NCBI GenBank assembly: GCA_037953745.1
Contig: JBAKBP010000781.1
Location: 124,001-188,000 of the forward strand
Origin: Lithodes maja
Taxonomy: Eukaryota > Arthropoda > Malacostraca > Decapoda > Lithodidae
Direction of reading: 5' to 3'
DNA length: 64,000 nt
In this document: piece by piece, positions 21,776-32,440 of the stretch
Layout of the letters: each line of letters starts with the position of its first letter
Position numbering within the stretch: the first letter of the stretch is position 1
Made by a program: the position numbers and the translations under genes
Notes under the pieces: model-generated
What the model was told of the DNA's origin: nothing
The model's database searches: none
Seen by the model: the letters and a program-made list of their open reading frames with translations, nothing else

Positions 21776-22676
21776 TATTTGGGACCATTTACGATCTCTC
21801 AAATTCCGACTGCAATCTAGTTATTGTATTGTAGATTATCATGGCGAAGCCTGATCTACCAAACCGCCACCTCCGTCACTATAAACCATTAGGTACCAAA
21901 TTACAAGACGACCAGAGCTCTCAAACAGACATAAACACCCAAACTGGCACTAAACATAGCGCTCCAGACACCCGTAACTAACTCACCAAATCCTAAGTCC
22001 CCTATTCAGAGCATATACAACCTCCGCCCTCTACTCAGACTGCTTGCACAACACCAAACCAATACCAAACATTGATAATCAACAAGTTTGTAAATCTTAA
22101 CCCTATTAAATCATCCCCCATCATTCCCACAGCCCCTATGAAATTCTCAACGTATATAACACCCTCACCGTCCAACAACCCCGGCCCCCACCCCAACCCC
22201 AATCTCACCCACTACCCCCCAAAGCCCTAGCAACTGCCCAAGCTAAACACTCGTCACACCAAACGCTCCCCACAGACAGCTTGCTGCCCCATATGCCCCC
22301 CATCAACCCCTAACCACCACGCCACCTCGACCTACAACACCTGCACTCTACAAATCAAAGTACTACAAAACCCACCACCACCACCAAGCTCAAACCAACC
22401 TCCCCTCCCCCCCTCCCCTTCCACCAGCAGAAAATCTCCACCCAAGACCCTAGCAACGACAAATTCACCAACAAGCAGCTCCTCCTTATCACAAAATTCA
22501 CCAACAATCACTCGTTCTGGCCGCCTATTATGCCCACTATCAAGATATAGCCCACTAACACCTTCACCAACCATCCAATCAAGCGAAAACAAAAATGATC
22601 AATTGCCACCACTTGACAGAGGAAACCTCTCCAACATCCGATAATACCAGCCGAAAAAACACAAATGCTGCACCAT
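21776..22676. other. C-rich unassigned region, possible decayed ORF1
   Basis: Strongly C-rich (+ strand) with many CCC and ACC runs. An ATG at 21,841 opens 46 codons (MAKPDLPNRHLRHYKPLGTK) and stops. The rest has Pro/Thr-rich frames with many stops. It could be a decayed Pro-rich ORF1 of a LINE, but no domain is recognisable. Confidence 0.4.
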
Positions 22677-22695
22677 TATATATATACAGTATATA

Positions 22696-22761
<66 letters not shown>
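22677..22761. repeat. (TA)n microsatellite
   Basis: TA dinucleotide array interrupted near its start by the palindrome ATACAGTATATACTGTAT. The same palindromic interruption recurs in the 51-kb (TA)n array. A short CA-rich tract follows near 22,810-22,856. Confidence 0.95.
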
Positions 22762-22764
<3 letters not shown>

Positions 22765-23024
22765 AGTATCCCAAAGTAATGTGTTGTATGTCAGTACACT
22801 CCCACACAAAACTACATAATTATATACACACACCCATACACGCACGCACACACAATAATAAAAACAAAGTGCAATCACATCCACTCTCACTATGTCTGTA
22901 GTTCGAAAAACAACCATACATTGAACAATTGTTTGGCAAGATTGTACACAATTAAGATATATTGGTAGTTACATCTTCAAAAGACGGTAGCGGTACAAAA
23001 TTGGTTAAGATATCTTGGTAGTTA
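22762..23024. other. Intergenic or intronic, short direct repeat
   Basis: TTGGTAGTTACATCTTCAAA occurs at about 22,962 and again at about 23,015 as a direct repeat. The second copy runs into the left terminal repeat of the following element. No gene is seen. Confidence 0.6.
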
Positions 23025-23633
23025 CATCTTCAAATCAGTATCATACGACGCACAAGTAAAATGATAAAACATCCATTTGTTTCACCTCGTTTGTTCATAA
23101 TCGAGTACTCAAAGAGAATGAACTGATTGAACTCCCACTCAGTTGAACACCACTGACACTGGTGATGGGCTGGTCTATCAGAGTGAGAACTGAGTGATCT
23201 CTGCCATACCCATAGCTTGCTCTGACTGTTCCTTTTACTTACATATTTTCTAGATCTCACGTGGCGGCGTCTCTTCCGTGGACCAATCTACCAAGATTGG
23301 AAGCCAAAGCGTCACATTTTTCCTTTGCCCCTCAACTTTTTCTTCATAATTGCTGAGGGGCACAGGGCCTTGGGTGGGGCTTTGGTTTCCCTGGCGTTTC
23401 CGCACCCTCCTCAGCTCCCTGCCATGGAGTGGCTTCGGTCACCCAGGCTTTATTGTGGTAGGCAGGGAGGGTTCTGTGGGGGCACTCGGTTATGGCCTTG
23501 CTAGGGGCTTTGGGGCTGTTCGGCCAGGCAGCTTGGGGAACAACAACAACAACAACAACAACAACTCCCACGGACATCTATCCCCGAGTGTAGGCAACGT
23601 GACGTGGCGTGGTATGATACTGATTTGAAAATG
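23025..23633. mobile_element. 609-bp element with ~22-bp terminal inverted repeats
   Basis: 23,025-23,046 and 23,612-23,633 are reverse complements with a single mismatch (core TTCAAATCAGTATCATAC). No transposase frame lies between. The interior has a GC-rich segment followed by (AAC)9 at about 23,537-23,566, which may itself be a SINE-like insertion. It is probably a non-autonomous DNA transposon. The superfamily is not clear, because the target duplication cannot be seen. Confidence 0.6.
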
Positions 23634-23745
23634 TGAATGCTAAGATATTTTAATTGAATATGCCTATACAGTATATGGATATCATATTTTGAACACTATA
23701 ATTTCCCTTTTCATGCATTTGTTTAAACCTTAAAGTTTAGGTTGA

Positions 23746-24738
23746 CCTCCATTCCCTGTGAACACGAGGTTAGCTCTCTGTGATCTCCATTCCCTGTGAA
23801 CACGAGGTTAGCTCTCTGTGATCTCCATTCCCTGTGAACACGAGGTTAGCTCTCTGTGATCTCCATTCCCTGTGAACACGAGGTTAGCTCTCTGTGATCT
23901 CCATTCCCTGTGAACACGAGGTTAGCTCTCTGTGATCTCCATTCCCTGTGAACACGAGGTTAGCTCTCTGTGATCTCCATTCCCTGTGAACACGAGGTTA
24001 GCTCTCTGTGATCTCCATTCCCTGTGAACACGAGGTTAGCTCTCTGTGATCTCCATTCCCTGTGAACACGAGGTTAGCTCTCTGTGATCTCCATTCCCTG
24101 TGAACACGAGGTTAGCTCTTTGTGATCTCCATTCCCTGTGAACACGAGGTTAGCTCTCTGTGATCTCCATTCCCTGTGAACACGAGGTTAGCTCTCTGTG
24201 ATCTCCATTCCTGTGAACACGAGGTTAGCTCTCTGTGATCTCCATTCCCTGTGAACCCGAGGTTAGCTCTCTGTGATCTCCATTCCCTGTGAACACGAGG
24301 TTAGCTCTCTGTGATCTCCATTCCCTCGTGAACACGAGGTTAGCTCTCTGTGATCTCCATTCCCTGTGAACACGAGGTTAGCTCTCTGTGATCTCCATTC
24401 CCTGTGAACACGAGGTTACGCTCTCTGTGATCTCCATTCCCTGTGAACACCGAGGTTAGCTCTCTGTGATCTCCATTCCCTGTGAACTCGAGGTTAGCTC
24501 TCTGTGATCTCCATTCCCTGTGAACACGAGGTTAGCTCTCTGTGATCTCCATTCCCTGTGAACACGAGGTTAGCTCTCTGTGATCTCCATTCCCTGTGAA
24601 CACGAGGTTAGCTCTCTGTGATCTCCATTCCCTGTGAACACGAGGTTAGCTCTCTGTGATCTCCATTCCCTGTGAACACGAGGTTAGCTCTCTGTGATCT
24701 CCATTCCCTGTGAACCACGAGGGTTAGCTCTCTGTGAT
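23746..24738 (+). repeat. 38-bp satellite, about 26 copies
   Basis: Unit CTCCATTCCCTGTGAACACG followed by AGGTTAGCTCTCTGTGAT. The copies are near-identical. Departures are mostly single-base indels and substitutions clustered in the middle and right part (near 24,210, 24,255, 24,327, 24,418, 24,451 and 24,716), while the left ten copies are uniform. Units are contiguous without spacers. Confidence 0.95.
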
Positions 24739-25013
24739 CAAACTACTATACAAAAACTATTAATCCAAAGCATTTGGAAGATTTGGTATATATTATTTTG
24801 TGTTTATTTAGAGATAGGATAAATTATATATTAAGTATACTGTATACAGTATTAATCCCTTACTTTCTTAACGATAATGTACATCGAAATAGTCTAACTT
24901 TTCTTCTTATGTCTATGTCGACATTTTTGGCAGTGCATTGACTATGGTGTATGTATGTCAAATTTGAGTGTTTTGTGAAGGCAGTATTATCTATAACGAA
25001 TTTCACTTTTCAG

Positions 25014-25100
25014 ATGACTCCAGAGTGAGGTTACTTATGGAGTGCCACGAGACTGTGGGATCATTAAGGAGAGACATGGAGATACTACAACAAAGTAAAG
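25014..25100 (+). CDS. Host gene exon 1 in window, coiled-coil-like segment
   Basis: An 87-bp exon bounded by TTTCACTTTTCAG and AAAG|GTATTA. Its frame (2 bases, then 28 codons, then 1 base) is open: DSRVRLLMECHETVGSLRRD then MEILQQSK. The exon is symmetric (phase 1 to phase 1), so it joins in frame to the next exon (last base G plus first bases AT gives Asp). Composition is charged with Leu/Met at helix-type spacing, which suggests a coiled coil. I do not recognise the protein. Support: splice signals, open frame, matching phase with two downstream exons, and no similarity to the repeats around it. Confidence 0.68.
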
Positions 25101-25419
25101 GTATTACAGCTTTGCTAGGTGTTAACAATAATTGAGTCTATATCCTGTGCCACAGATGCACTGTTATTGGCGTATCTGCTTAGAGCCTCATCATCAAAAC
25201 AAATAATGTTTTAATAGAGCATTCTACCAATTAATATACCCTCTATTCCTAACTAAATCTTTCCCTCATACTACAACTTTCAAGCTCTGCGTGTTCAAAT
25301 ATTATGACTCCAATGCACTGAACCTTGAATTTGTCTCTTTATTACTCATTAAATTTCAAGGGACAACAGCTACAAGCAACCTTGTCAAGTTTCTCTTTCT
25401 TACGATACAGTCCTAATCA
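25101..25419 (+). other. Intron sequence with no recognised element
   Basis: Begins with the 5' splice site GTATTA. A faint LINE-B-like 3' end (TTTCAAGCTCTGCGTGTTCA, GACAACAGCTACAAGCAACC) is visible at 25,278-25,390. No gene. Confidence 0.5.
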
Positions 25420-26070
25420 GTGATAGTGAGTGGGAGTTGCAGGGTCTGGTAAATATGTTGGAAAAAGTGTGTGAAAAACAGAATCTGAAGGTAAATACGG
25501 GGAAGAGTTAGATTATGCTCTTTAAAAGGGGTGCAGTCACAGAGTGTGAGGTAAGGTTGAATGGTCAGGTTATGAAGAATGTCAGCTCATTTAAGTGTTT
25601 GAACAGTGTGTTGAGTAAAGATGGGAGTATGGAGGAAGAAGTGCGGGTGAGGGTGCAACTAATGAAGAGGGTTGTAGGAACGCTGACAGCAATAACAAGA
25701 AATAGGGTGGTCAGCATGGAAGTAAAGAGGTCCTTGCATGATACTCTGGGGTAATCCAGACATTGACGTACAGGAATGAAGCATGGACGTTGTTGGAGAG
25801 GCACAAATCAAGAGTGAGAGGGGTGGAAATGAGTTACATGAGAAGTGTGTGCAGGGTTACATGGAGGGATAGAAATACAAATTAGTAAGTATGAGAGCGG
25901 TGTGGTGTGGATGTAGATGTGCTGGAAAGTGTAATAAGGAACACCTTGAGATGGTTCAGCCATGTGGAACGTATGGGAAGAAAGAGAATGACTAAGAGAG
26001 TGTACGAGAGTGAAGTGGAAGGACACAGAGGGATAGGTAGAATGAGAGAGAGGTGCAAGGATGGAGTTAA
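25420..26070 (+). pseudogene. RTE-like RT C-terminal fragment
   Basis: Reads SEWELQGLVNMLEKVCEKQN and LKVNTGKS*IMLFKRGAV, then SSFKCLNSVLSKDGSMEEEV, then after a frameshift EAWTLLERHKSRVRGVEMSY and a decayed end. This is the post-catalytic RT region typical of RTE-type LINEs annotated in animals. It has at least two stops plus frameshifts. A smaller piece of the same family is at 43,141-43,310. Confidence 0.68.
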
Positions 26071-26099
26071 ATAGTATATATATATATATATATATATAT
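26071..26099. repeat. (TA)n microsatellite at LINE-A 3' terminus
   Basis: A pure TA run directly abutting the 3' end of the minus-strand LINE-A copy. Confidence 0.9.
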
Positions 26100-26259
26100 T
26101 TGTTTTAAATAGACAATGAATGGAGGAAGGAAAAACACAGATAAAACAAAAAGGTCCATGTGCCTAAAGGCATCCTCCATTCATAAAATGTTTGTAACAA
26201 CTGGATTTAAACATTTGTATATTGTAAGTATGTGGAAAGCAATTCGAGGGAAGTGAATT

Positions 26260-28719
26260 TCAAAGAGTAGTAGCTCTGGGGATAAATGAATTCTGATAAA
26301 CAGAAATTCTGCATTGTGGAGGAGAAAGTGTAAATTCATGGGCGCTCTCAGCTGCCCTAGTTCTACGGGGAAAGATGTGGAGAGGCGGCACAATTGAAGC
26401 AAGTTCCTCGGAACAATTGCTGTGAAAATATCTGTAGAATAATGCAAGGGATGCAACGTTTCTTCGTATGGATAATGTAGGAAGGTCCTGTGTGATTGCA
26501 GGGTTATTGATTAATCTAATAGCTTTATTTTGAATTTTGTCCAACTGCCTCAATGCAACCACTCCACTTCCACCCCACAGAGGTGAAGAGTAATCCATCT
26601 GAGAACGCACATGACTTTTATATATTACGGCCAACTGCTCGTCAGTGAAGAATTCTTGAACTCTGTACAGGAGTCCCAGTTTTTTAGAGGCATGCTTAGC
26701 AATGCTTCTAACATAATGTGTCCAGCTCAAGTTAGTAGTTAATGTTTCACCGAGAATGTCAATACTAGGGGAAGTGGGAATATTTACATCATTAAAAAAT
26801 ATATGGGAGTCAGTGAGATTCTGTCGGTTAGAAAATTGAATGTACTTGGTTTTCTGTGCATTAAAGGAAACTAGATTCTTTTGTCCCCATCCATTAATTC
26901 TAGAAAGGGCCTGGTTCAGAGAAATTGCAGTGTTTATTTTTGAATTTATAAGATCGGGTTGGGTGAAAGAATTGGTAAATGTGAAGGAACTGTGGAGTGT
27001 TGAGTCATCTGCGTAGGAATGTATTGGATTATGAGTGGTAGATATGAGATCATTGATATGAATGAGGAACAGAATTGGGGCCAAAACTGATCCCTGGGGA
27101 ACACCAGAATTTATTGAGTGAAATTGAGAATAAAGGCCATCTACCATTACACATATTTTTCTGTTATGAAGATAAGAAGAAATTAGTGGAACTAATGATG
27201 CAAGGTCGTAGTGTGACATCTTCGACAATAAGAATTGATGCCAGACTCTATCAAATGCCTTTGATATATCCAGTGCTATTGTATGTGTTTCACCATGTTG
27301 GTCTGTAGCTTGGTTGATTTGATGCGTAAGAAGGCAAAGAATGTCTGCAGTTGATCGACATCGTCTAAAACCATATTGCCTATCACTGATTAATTTATTA
27401 TTCTCAAGATGCTTAATTATGTGATTATTTAATATAATTTCAAAGACTTTACCAAGAGTGGAAGTTATAGCTATTGGTCTGTAGTTTGATGGATCTGAAG
27501 AGGCACCTTTTTTAGGAACTGGATGAATGTTTGCTTCTTTCCAGGGTACTGGGAAGCATGAGGTATGAGTACACAGACGGAAAATTTTTGCCAATACAGG
27601 AGCGAGCACCAAGGAGCAATTCTTAAGTACTATTGGAGGAATTTCATCTGGACCAGGAGCCTTATCTACTGAGAGATTCTGCAAAATAGTTTTGACATGT
27701 CTGGTGTGGATCTTAAGTGAGGGAATTTCAGGCGAATTAAAATTAAGTACAGGGACATCTTGATTTATTTCATCTAAGGTTGAGTTGGTGGAGAAAATAT
27801 CCGCAAGAAGGTTAGCTTTACCTCTTGGGTCACTTACAAGATTGCCAGTCGGAGATTTTAATGGTGGAATGGATGAAGCAGTAGTGAAATTGGATTTGAA
27901 TGAGTTAAGAGTAGACCAAAATATTTTGTTATCATTTGGATTATATAGAAGTTTATTTGCCTGCTTGTGGAGAAAGTTTGATTTAGTTAGGTTTAATACA
28001 GTTTTGGCATGATTTCTGATGTTTCTAAAGTAATTAAAGGCTTCATGTGTTTTTGATCTTGTGTATGTATTGTAGGCTATTGCTTTTTGTTCAGTTACTC
28101 TAGCACAATTATGGTCAAACCATTTAGGGGAATTAGATCTTTTACTGTACTTTTGATGAGGAATAAAAGTTTCCATTCCAATTTTTACAAAATCTTGTAT
28201 GTGGCTCAAGGTGGAGTGTGCATCATTAGAAAAGAAAGAGGTCCAGGGAATATCAATAAAGAAACCTTGAAGACCCTCCCAGTCTGCCCTATTGTAATGC
28301 CATTTAGTCACCAAAACAGGTTCAGAGTGGAAAGGTGTGGTAGGTGATAGACAGGTGGCCTGTATCAGACAGTGATCAGAAGATCCAAGCGGGGACCTCA
28401 CTGTAACATCATAATTTTCTGAATTGGTTGTTAAAAATAAGTCCAGTAGGTGGGAATTATGATTAGGATTATCTGGTACACGGGTGGGTTGGTTGACTAG
28501 TTGAGTGAGATTAAATGAGTCTGCAAATAGCTCACATTCAAGACCAGCATCATCAGTCCTGGCTGAATGAGTGAGCCATTCAACATTATGGACATTAAAA
28601 TCACCCAACACAGTGATTTCAGAAGAAGCATTTAAGTTGAGGACACTGAGTTGTGAGGACAGAGAATCAAAAAGACTTTGCTCTGGAGGAGTATTTGGGG
28701 AACGGTAGATGCAACACAT
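26260..28719 (-). CDS. LINE-A ORF2: distal endonuclease and reverse transcriptase, 819 codons
   Basis: An uninterrupted frame: CCIYRSPN, GDFNVHNVEW and GSSDHCLIQA (endonuclease, residues 1-140), a linker, then RT with PVPKKGASSDPSNYRPIAIT, LDISKAFDRVWH (motif A Asp), GVPQGSVLAPILFLIHINDL and SYADDSTLH (catalytic YADD). The C-terminus carries MDYSSPLWGG. The first Met here is internal: the frame is separated from the endonuclease start by a short indel near 28,730. At the end TGG to TGA at about 26,260 removes roughly 25 residues that copy 1 still shows in frame. RT motifs are intact, but the full protein is not encoded in one frame. Confidence 0.88.
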   Translation of the reverse strand: MCCIYRSPNTPPEQSLFDSLSSQLSVLNLNASSEITVLGDFNVHNVEWLTHSARTDDAGLECELFADSFNLTQLVNQPTRVPDNPNHNSHLLDLFLTTNSENYDVTVRSPLGSSDHCLIQATCLSPTTPFHSEPVLVTKWHYNRADWEGLQGFFIDIPWTSFFSNDAHSTLSHIQDFVKIGMETFIPHQKYSKRSNSPKWFDHNCARVTEQKAIAYNTYTRSKTHEAFNYFRNIRNHAKTVLNLTKSNFLHKQANKLLYNPNDNKIFWSTLNSFKSNFTTASSIPPLKSPTGNLVSDPRGKANLLADIFSTNSTLDEINQDVPVLNFNSPEIPSLKIHTRHVKTILQNLSVDKAPGPDEIPPIVLKNCSLVLAPVLAKIFRLCTHTSCFPVPWKEANIHPVPKKGASSDPSNYRPIAITSTLGKVFEIILNNHIIKHLENNKLISDRQYGFRRCRSTADILCLLTHQINQATDQHGETHTIALDISKAFDRVWHQFLLSKMSHYDLASLVPLISSYLHNRKICVMVDGLYSQFHSINSGVPQGSVLAPILFLIHINDLISTTHNPIHSYADDSTLHSSFTFTNSFTQPDLINSKINTAISLNQALSRINGWGQKNLVSFNAQKTKYIQFSNRQNLTDSHIFFNDVNIPTSPSIDILGETLTTNLSWTHYVRSIAKHASKKLGLLYRVQEFFTDEQLAVIYKSHVRSQMDYSSPLWGGSGVVALRQLDKIQNKAIRLINNPAITQDLPTLSIRRNVASLALFYRYFHSNCSEELASIVPPLHIFPRRTRAAESAHEFTLSPPQCRISVYQNSFIPRATTL

Positions 28720-28735
28720 GTATTTAAATTTACCA

Positions 28736-29161
28736 TCAGAAATTTAATTTGTATATAGAATAATCAAAATAGGGACAATTGAAACTAGTAACCTCCTCCA
28801 GGGCAATTTCAGATTTTGCGAAGCAACATACACCTCCTTTAGGTCTGAAATTTTGGAGCAGTTGATAACCTGGAAAATTAAATCTAGACGTGTCAGATGT
28901 GGATGTTACTTGAGTCTCTGTCCAAAAAAGGAGAGTAGGGGATTCTGCTTGAAGAAATTGGTGTACAGAATTGATGTTAGAGTGAAGTCCCCTTATATTA
29001 CTAAAGAAAAAGCTGCACCGACGAGCAGCTTTGGGACGTTGCAATGATCTTGACACAGTCGCATGATGATGACCGGGAGGGCCATGTGTCAATGACCCAA
29101 CCCTGCCGGGGGTGGATATCCGAGGGACCACCAGGTTTGCTCTTAACAATTGTACTGCCAT
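28736..29161 (-). pseudogene. LINE-A ORF2 start: N-terminal endonuclease half
   Basis: Encodes FFFSNIRGLHSNINSVHQFL, TLLFWTETQVTS (catalytic Glu in TETQ) and GVCCFAKSEIALEEV, ending at a stop created by a frameshift before KFKYMCCIYRSPN. A deletion of 1-2 bases in the TTAAATTTC run best explains it. Met at 29,161 is the first available. A basic N-terminal extension (PGRVGSLTHGPPGHHHATVS) precedes the endonuclease. Confidence 0.8.
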
Positions 29162-29611
29162 ATTTATTAGCTAAGTGTATGGTGTTGCATGTATGATATG
29201 TAGTGGGAAGAGTAGTGTTTTATGGATAGAGGATAGCGATGTAGGGCAATGTCATGAAGTTGGATGTGTAATTGTGTATGTTATATAAAGAGGGTTTTCC
29301 TGATACCCTTGATGTGTGAGGCAGAAAGATATGTATCCAGCTACCAAGGCCTGGGAGAGAAAATGGAATTCAGGCTATTCCCTGAGTCTCCCGAAACCTT
29401 GGCGGTAGTACTTCCCTGGGCGGGGCTGCCTACCCCTACTACCTACAAAATATGCGTGAAATCGGTGCTGGATGGGAGGTGGGGCGTCGACTGACTGGGG
29501 ACAGAGATGCATGGGGGCAATTTTGGGTGCCCCTTCGGGTATCACAGCATCCGGCATTAGATATAGATTCTGCATCCAAATGTTGTCTTTTTTATTCCTT
29601 CGCTCCTTTTT
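29162..29611. other. Unassigned stretch upstream of duplication A
   Basis: Includes CCCTGAGTCTCCCGAAACCT and a GC-rich palindrome-like segment. No frame or splice pair could be supported. It may be intron or the 5' flank of LINE-A. Confidence 0.4.
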
Positions 29612-29819
29612 CCTTCTTTTTCCTACATATGCGCTGTCCCTATTAATATTATTATAAGTGTAAATTAAATAAGATTACCTGTTCTTAGTTTATGTTAATG
29701 AATATATATTGTTGCCTTATAATCGGTTTTCTTTCCTTTACTGTACCACTTAGACCATAAATGACCCCATAAATTGACCCTCAGATAACGACCCCTTAAA
29801 TTGTCATGAACCTTCCTGT

Positions 29820-29942
29820 ATTGAGTATTATTCGCATGTATGGGGAGGTCCTCTTACACTGTACTTCTAGACAAAGTATAAAAGAGAGCCTTTCATCTCA
29901 TTAACTCACATCCACTTACCAATCCTCTGCAATCTCTCTCCC
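29820..29942 (+). pseudogene. LINE-B RT C-terminal scrap before CR1-c
   Basis: Encodes the family segment corresponding to HVWGGSSHTALLDKVERKAF and LINSHPLTN in drifted form. It is the left half of a LINE-B piece split by CR1-c; the right half resumes at 32,046. Confidence 0.72.
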
Positions 29943-32045
29943 TTTGCTAATGATAGATTAAAATCCACACAAAATGACGAAGAACGGGTGAAATTTGTAG
30001 AGCTACGACGCAAAGCCAAAAAGTTAATTAAGCAAAGTAAAAAGACCCTAGAGTTACATATTGCGAATCAAAGTAAAACAAACCCGAAAAAATTCTATAG
30101 TTATATCAGAAAGAAAAAAGTAGTTACTTCAACTGTTGGACCGTTAGTCTATGGAAATGGAGAATACACCAAAGACGAAGTACAAATGAGTAATGCCCTC
30201 AATACCTTCTTTGCATCAGTTTTTACAACAGAAGACCTCAGTGATATCCCTACACCATCGCCGATTCAGATTGATAATTCAGATGTTCTAAGCAATATCA
30301 CTGTTACAGAGGGAGAAGTATTGAATTGTTTAGATAAACTCAAGGTAAATAAAACGCCTGGACCTGATACAATCTCACCTAGAGTTCTAAAGGAAGCTAA
30401 GGATGAGCTCTCCAAACCACTGACATTACTATTCAATAAATCCTTGCAGTCTGGAACTATGCCTGATCAGGGTAAGCTAGCCAACGTAACACCGATATTA
30501 AAAAAAGGCAGCAAATCCCTACCCAGTAACTATCGTCCAATTAGCTTAACCTCAGTTGTATGTAAAATGCTAGAAACGGTCATAAGAGACAGACTCGTAA
30601 ATCACTTAGAGGAAAATAACACACTTGAAGATACTCAACACGGCTTTCGTAAAAAACGTTCCTGTTTAACAAACCTCTTAGACTTCTTCCACGATATCCT
30701 CAACCTCTACGATGAGAGTAAAGCTGTAGATATTATATACCTTGATTTTCAAAAGGCCTTTGACAAAGTTCCCCACAAACGTTTACTGCTAAAACTAAAA
30801 GCGCATGGAATACAAGACGGTGTGTTGAAATGGATAGAAAATTGGCTCAGCGACAGAAAGCAAAGAGTAGTCATAAACGGTAAGGCATCTAAATGGACCA
30901 ATGTAAGTAGTGGGGTACCCCAGGGATCGGTACTAGGACCAATGCTCTTTCTAATTTACATCAACGACATAGATGAGGGTCTCACCTGTACAATCTCAAA
31001 ATTTGCTGACAATACAAAAATTGCAAATAGCGTACTCTCAAAAGAACAAGTTGACGATATGCAACACAATCTAGATAAATTGTCATGTTGGGCCCAAATT
31101 TGGCAAATGAGTTTCAATGCGGATAAATGTAAAGTACTACATATCGGATACCTAAATGAGAAAGCAAACTATTCGATGAATGGCACTCAGCTTAAGAATG
31201 TAAACAGAGAAACCGATCTGGGAGTAACAATAACAAAACCGAGTCAACAATGTTCAGAAGTTGTTAAAAAGGCAAACAAAATAATTGGCTTTATAGGCAG
31301 GTCATTTGAGCATAAATCCAAAGACGTTATCCTAACCCTTTACAATTCCTTAGTCCGCCCTCTTCTGGAATACTGCGTTCATTCCTGGTGCCCTTATTAC
31401 CAAAAAGATATAAACAAGCTAGAACGAGTTCAACGTAGAGTTACCAAAATGATACCTAGCCTAAAGAACAAACCATACGAAGAGCAGAGCGTCTTAGAAA
31501 ATTAAATCTATTTCCTTTAACCCAGCGCAGATTAAGAGGTGACTTAATTCAAGTGTTCAAAATCATCAAAGGCATCGACAATATGAACTGTAGTAAGTAT
31601 TTCACTATCGACCAATCTAATTACACGCGGGGAAACGGTTGCAAAATTATTAGTATATCTTTTAACTCACACGAATCTAAGAATTTCTTCTTCAATCGAG
31701 TTGTCAACTTGTGGAATGGGCTTCCCCAAGACGATATAGACTGCAGCACCGTTGATTCATTTAAACTCCGCCTAGACAAATATCTCGCATCAAACCCGCG
31801 ACTGACTGCGTTTGTAAATTAATAACTTTATTTTATCCTCCCCTCAGTTACTAACCCATATGTCCCCTACTAACTTCCTAATCCTGCCACGGACCTTAGT
31901 TCCAGGGCAGTAGTTCCCTTTCCAATGTTCCCTTACCCACTCTAAACCACTGTTTGGATACTTGATCCTCAGTGTTTTGGTGGTCAAGCAGCCTAGAAGG
32001 GTCACTAGACCTGTTGTTGCTTGATTTCCTTTGTACTCCTTTGTA
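29943..32045 (+). mobile_element. CR1-c: 5'-truncated CR1 insertion
   Basis: Starts within ORF2 at TTTGCTAATGATAGATTAAA, contains the RT and C-terminal domain, and ends with the CR1 3' UTR and tail (CCTTTGTACTCCTTTGTACT) at about 32,045. It sits inside LINE-B between CTCTCTCCC and TTCGCC. 5' truncation is the usual outcome of target-primed reverse transcription. Confidence 0.92.
29988..31825 (+). pseudogene. CR1-c ORF2 (RT part) with frameshift and altered catalytic motif
   Basis: Open from 29,988 to 31,505: RT with TPGPDTISPRVLKEAKDELS, YLDFQKAFDKVPHKRLLLKL, GVPQGSVLGPMLFLIYINDI and KFADNTKIAN, where the second Asp of FADD is Asn, expected to abolish polymerase activity. A 9-bp deletion removes four residues after LGVTI, replacing one. 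At about 31,487-31,496 a 5-bp duplication (AGAGC) shifts the frame; the C-terminus continues at 31,553-31,822 (NCSKYFTIDQSNYTRGNGCK). A Trp in PDQWKL is Gly. Confidence 0.88.
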
Positions 32046-32440
32046 CTCCTTCGCCACAATGTTGCATCTCTCACTATTTTACCGCTATTACAATAATCAG
32101 TGTTCCTCAGAACTCTTTCTGAGTATACCACCTCCTCTACATAGAGCACGTAGCACCCGTCTTGCAACACAATCCAGTCCCTACTCTGTGTAACTCTCCG
32201 ACCCATGAGTGAAACGATATTCCCAATCTTTCTTCTACTCAACAGCGGAGATCTGGAATTTTCTCCCAGAATCCATCTTTTCGCATCCTATGACTTAAAT
32301 TGCTTCAAACTCTGTGTGTCCACGCAGTATAGCTCGTACATTCCTTGATTTTGGCCCTGTCACTCTTTCAACTCTGGGGGAGGCACCCATCACAGGCGGT
32401 TTTGCCTTTTGTCTTCCTTATCTACATATAAAAAACTAAA
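32046..32440 (+). pseudogene. LINE-B C-terminus and 3' UTR (tandem unit 1 end)
   Basis: Encodes LSLFYRYYNNQCSSELFLSI and RSTRLATQSSPYSV with one stop, then the family 3' UTR CCTGTCACTCTTTCAACTCT and GCCTTTTGTCTTCC, ending in ATAAAAAACTAAAAAAA. A second LINE-B unit starts immediately after. Confidence 0.75.

Larger units (their letters stand above)
26100..29161 (-). mobile_element. LINE-A copy 2, nearly complete
   Basis: A minus-strand APE-type LINE of about 3.06 kb, endonuclease through RT and 3' UTR. No ORF1 is visible upstream, so it is either 5'-truncated or of a single-ORF type. The 3' UTR matches copy 1 (CATGGACCTTTTTGTTTTAT). Its tail joins (TA)n rather than a poly(A). Confidence 0.88.

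Noticed and set aside
21841..21981. 46-codon ORF starting MAKPDLPNRH as a small gene
   Set aside because: No homology, no context support, and C-rich flanks full of stops. Kept only as an unassigned region.
23746..24738. 38-bp repeat array as a possible CRISPR
   Set aside because: Units are contiguous with no unique spacers, and the context is eukaryotic. It is a satellite.
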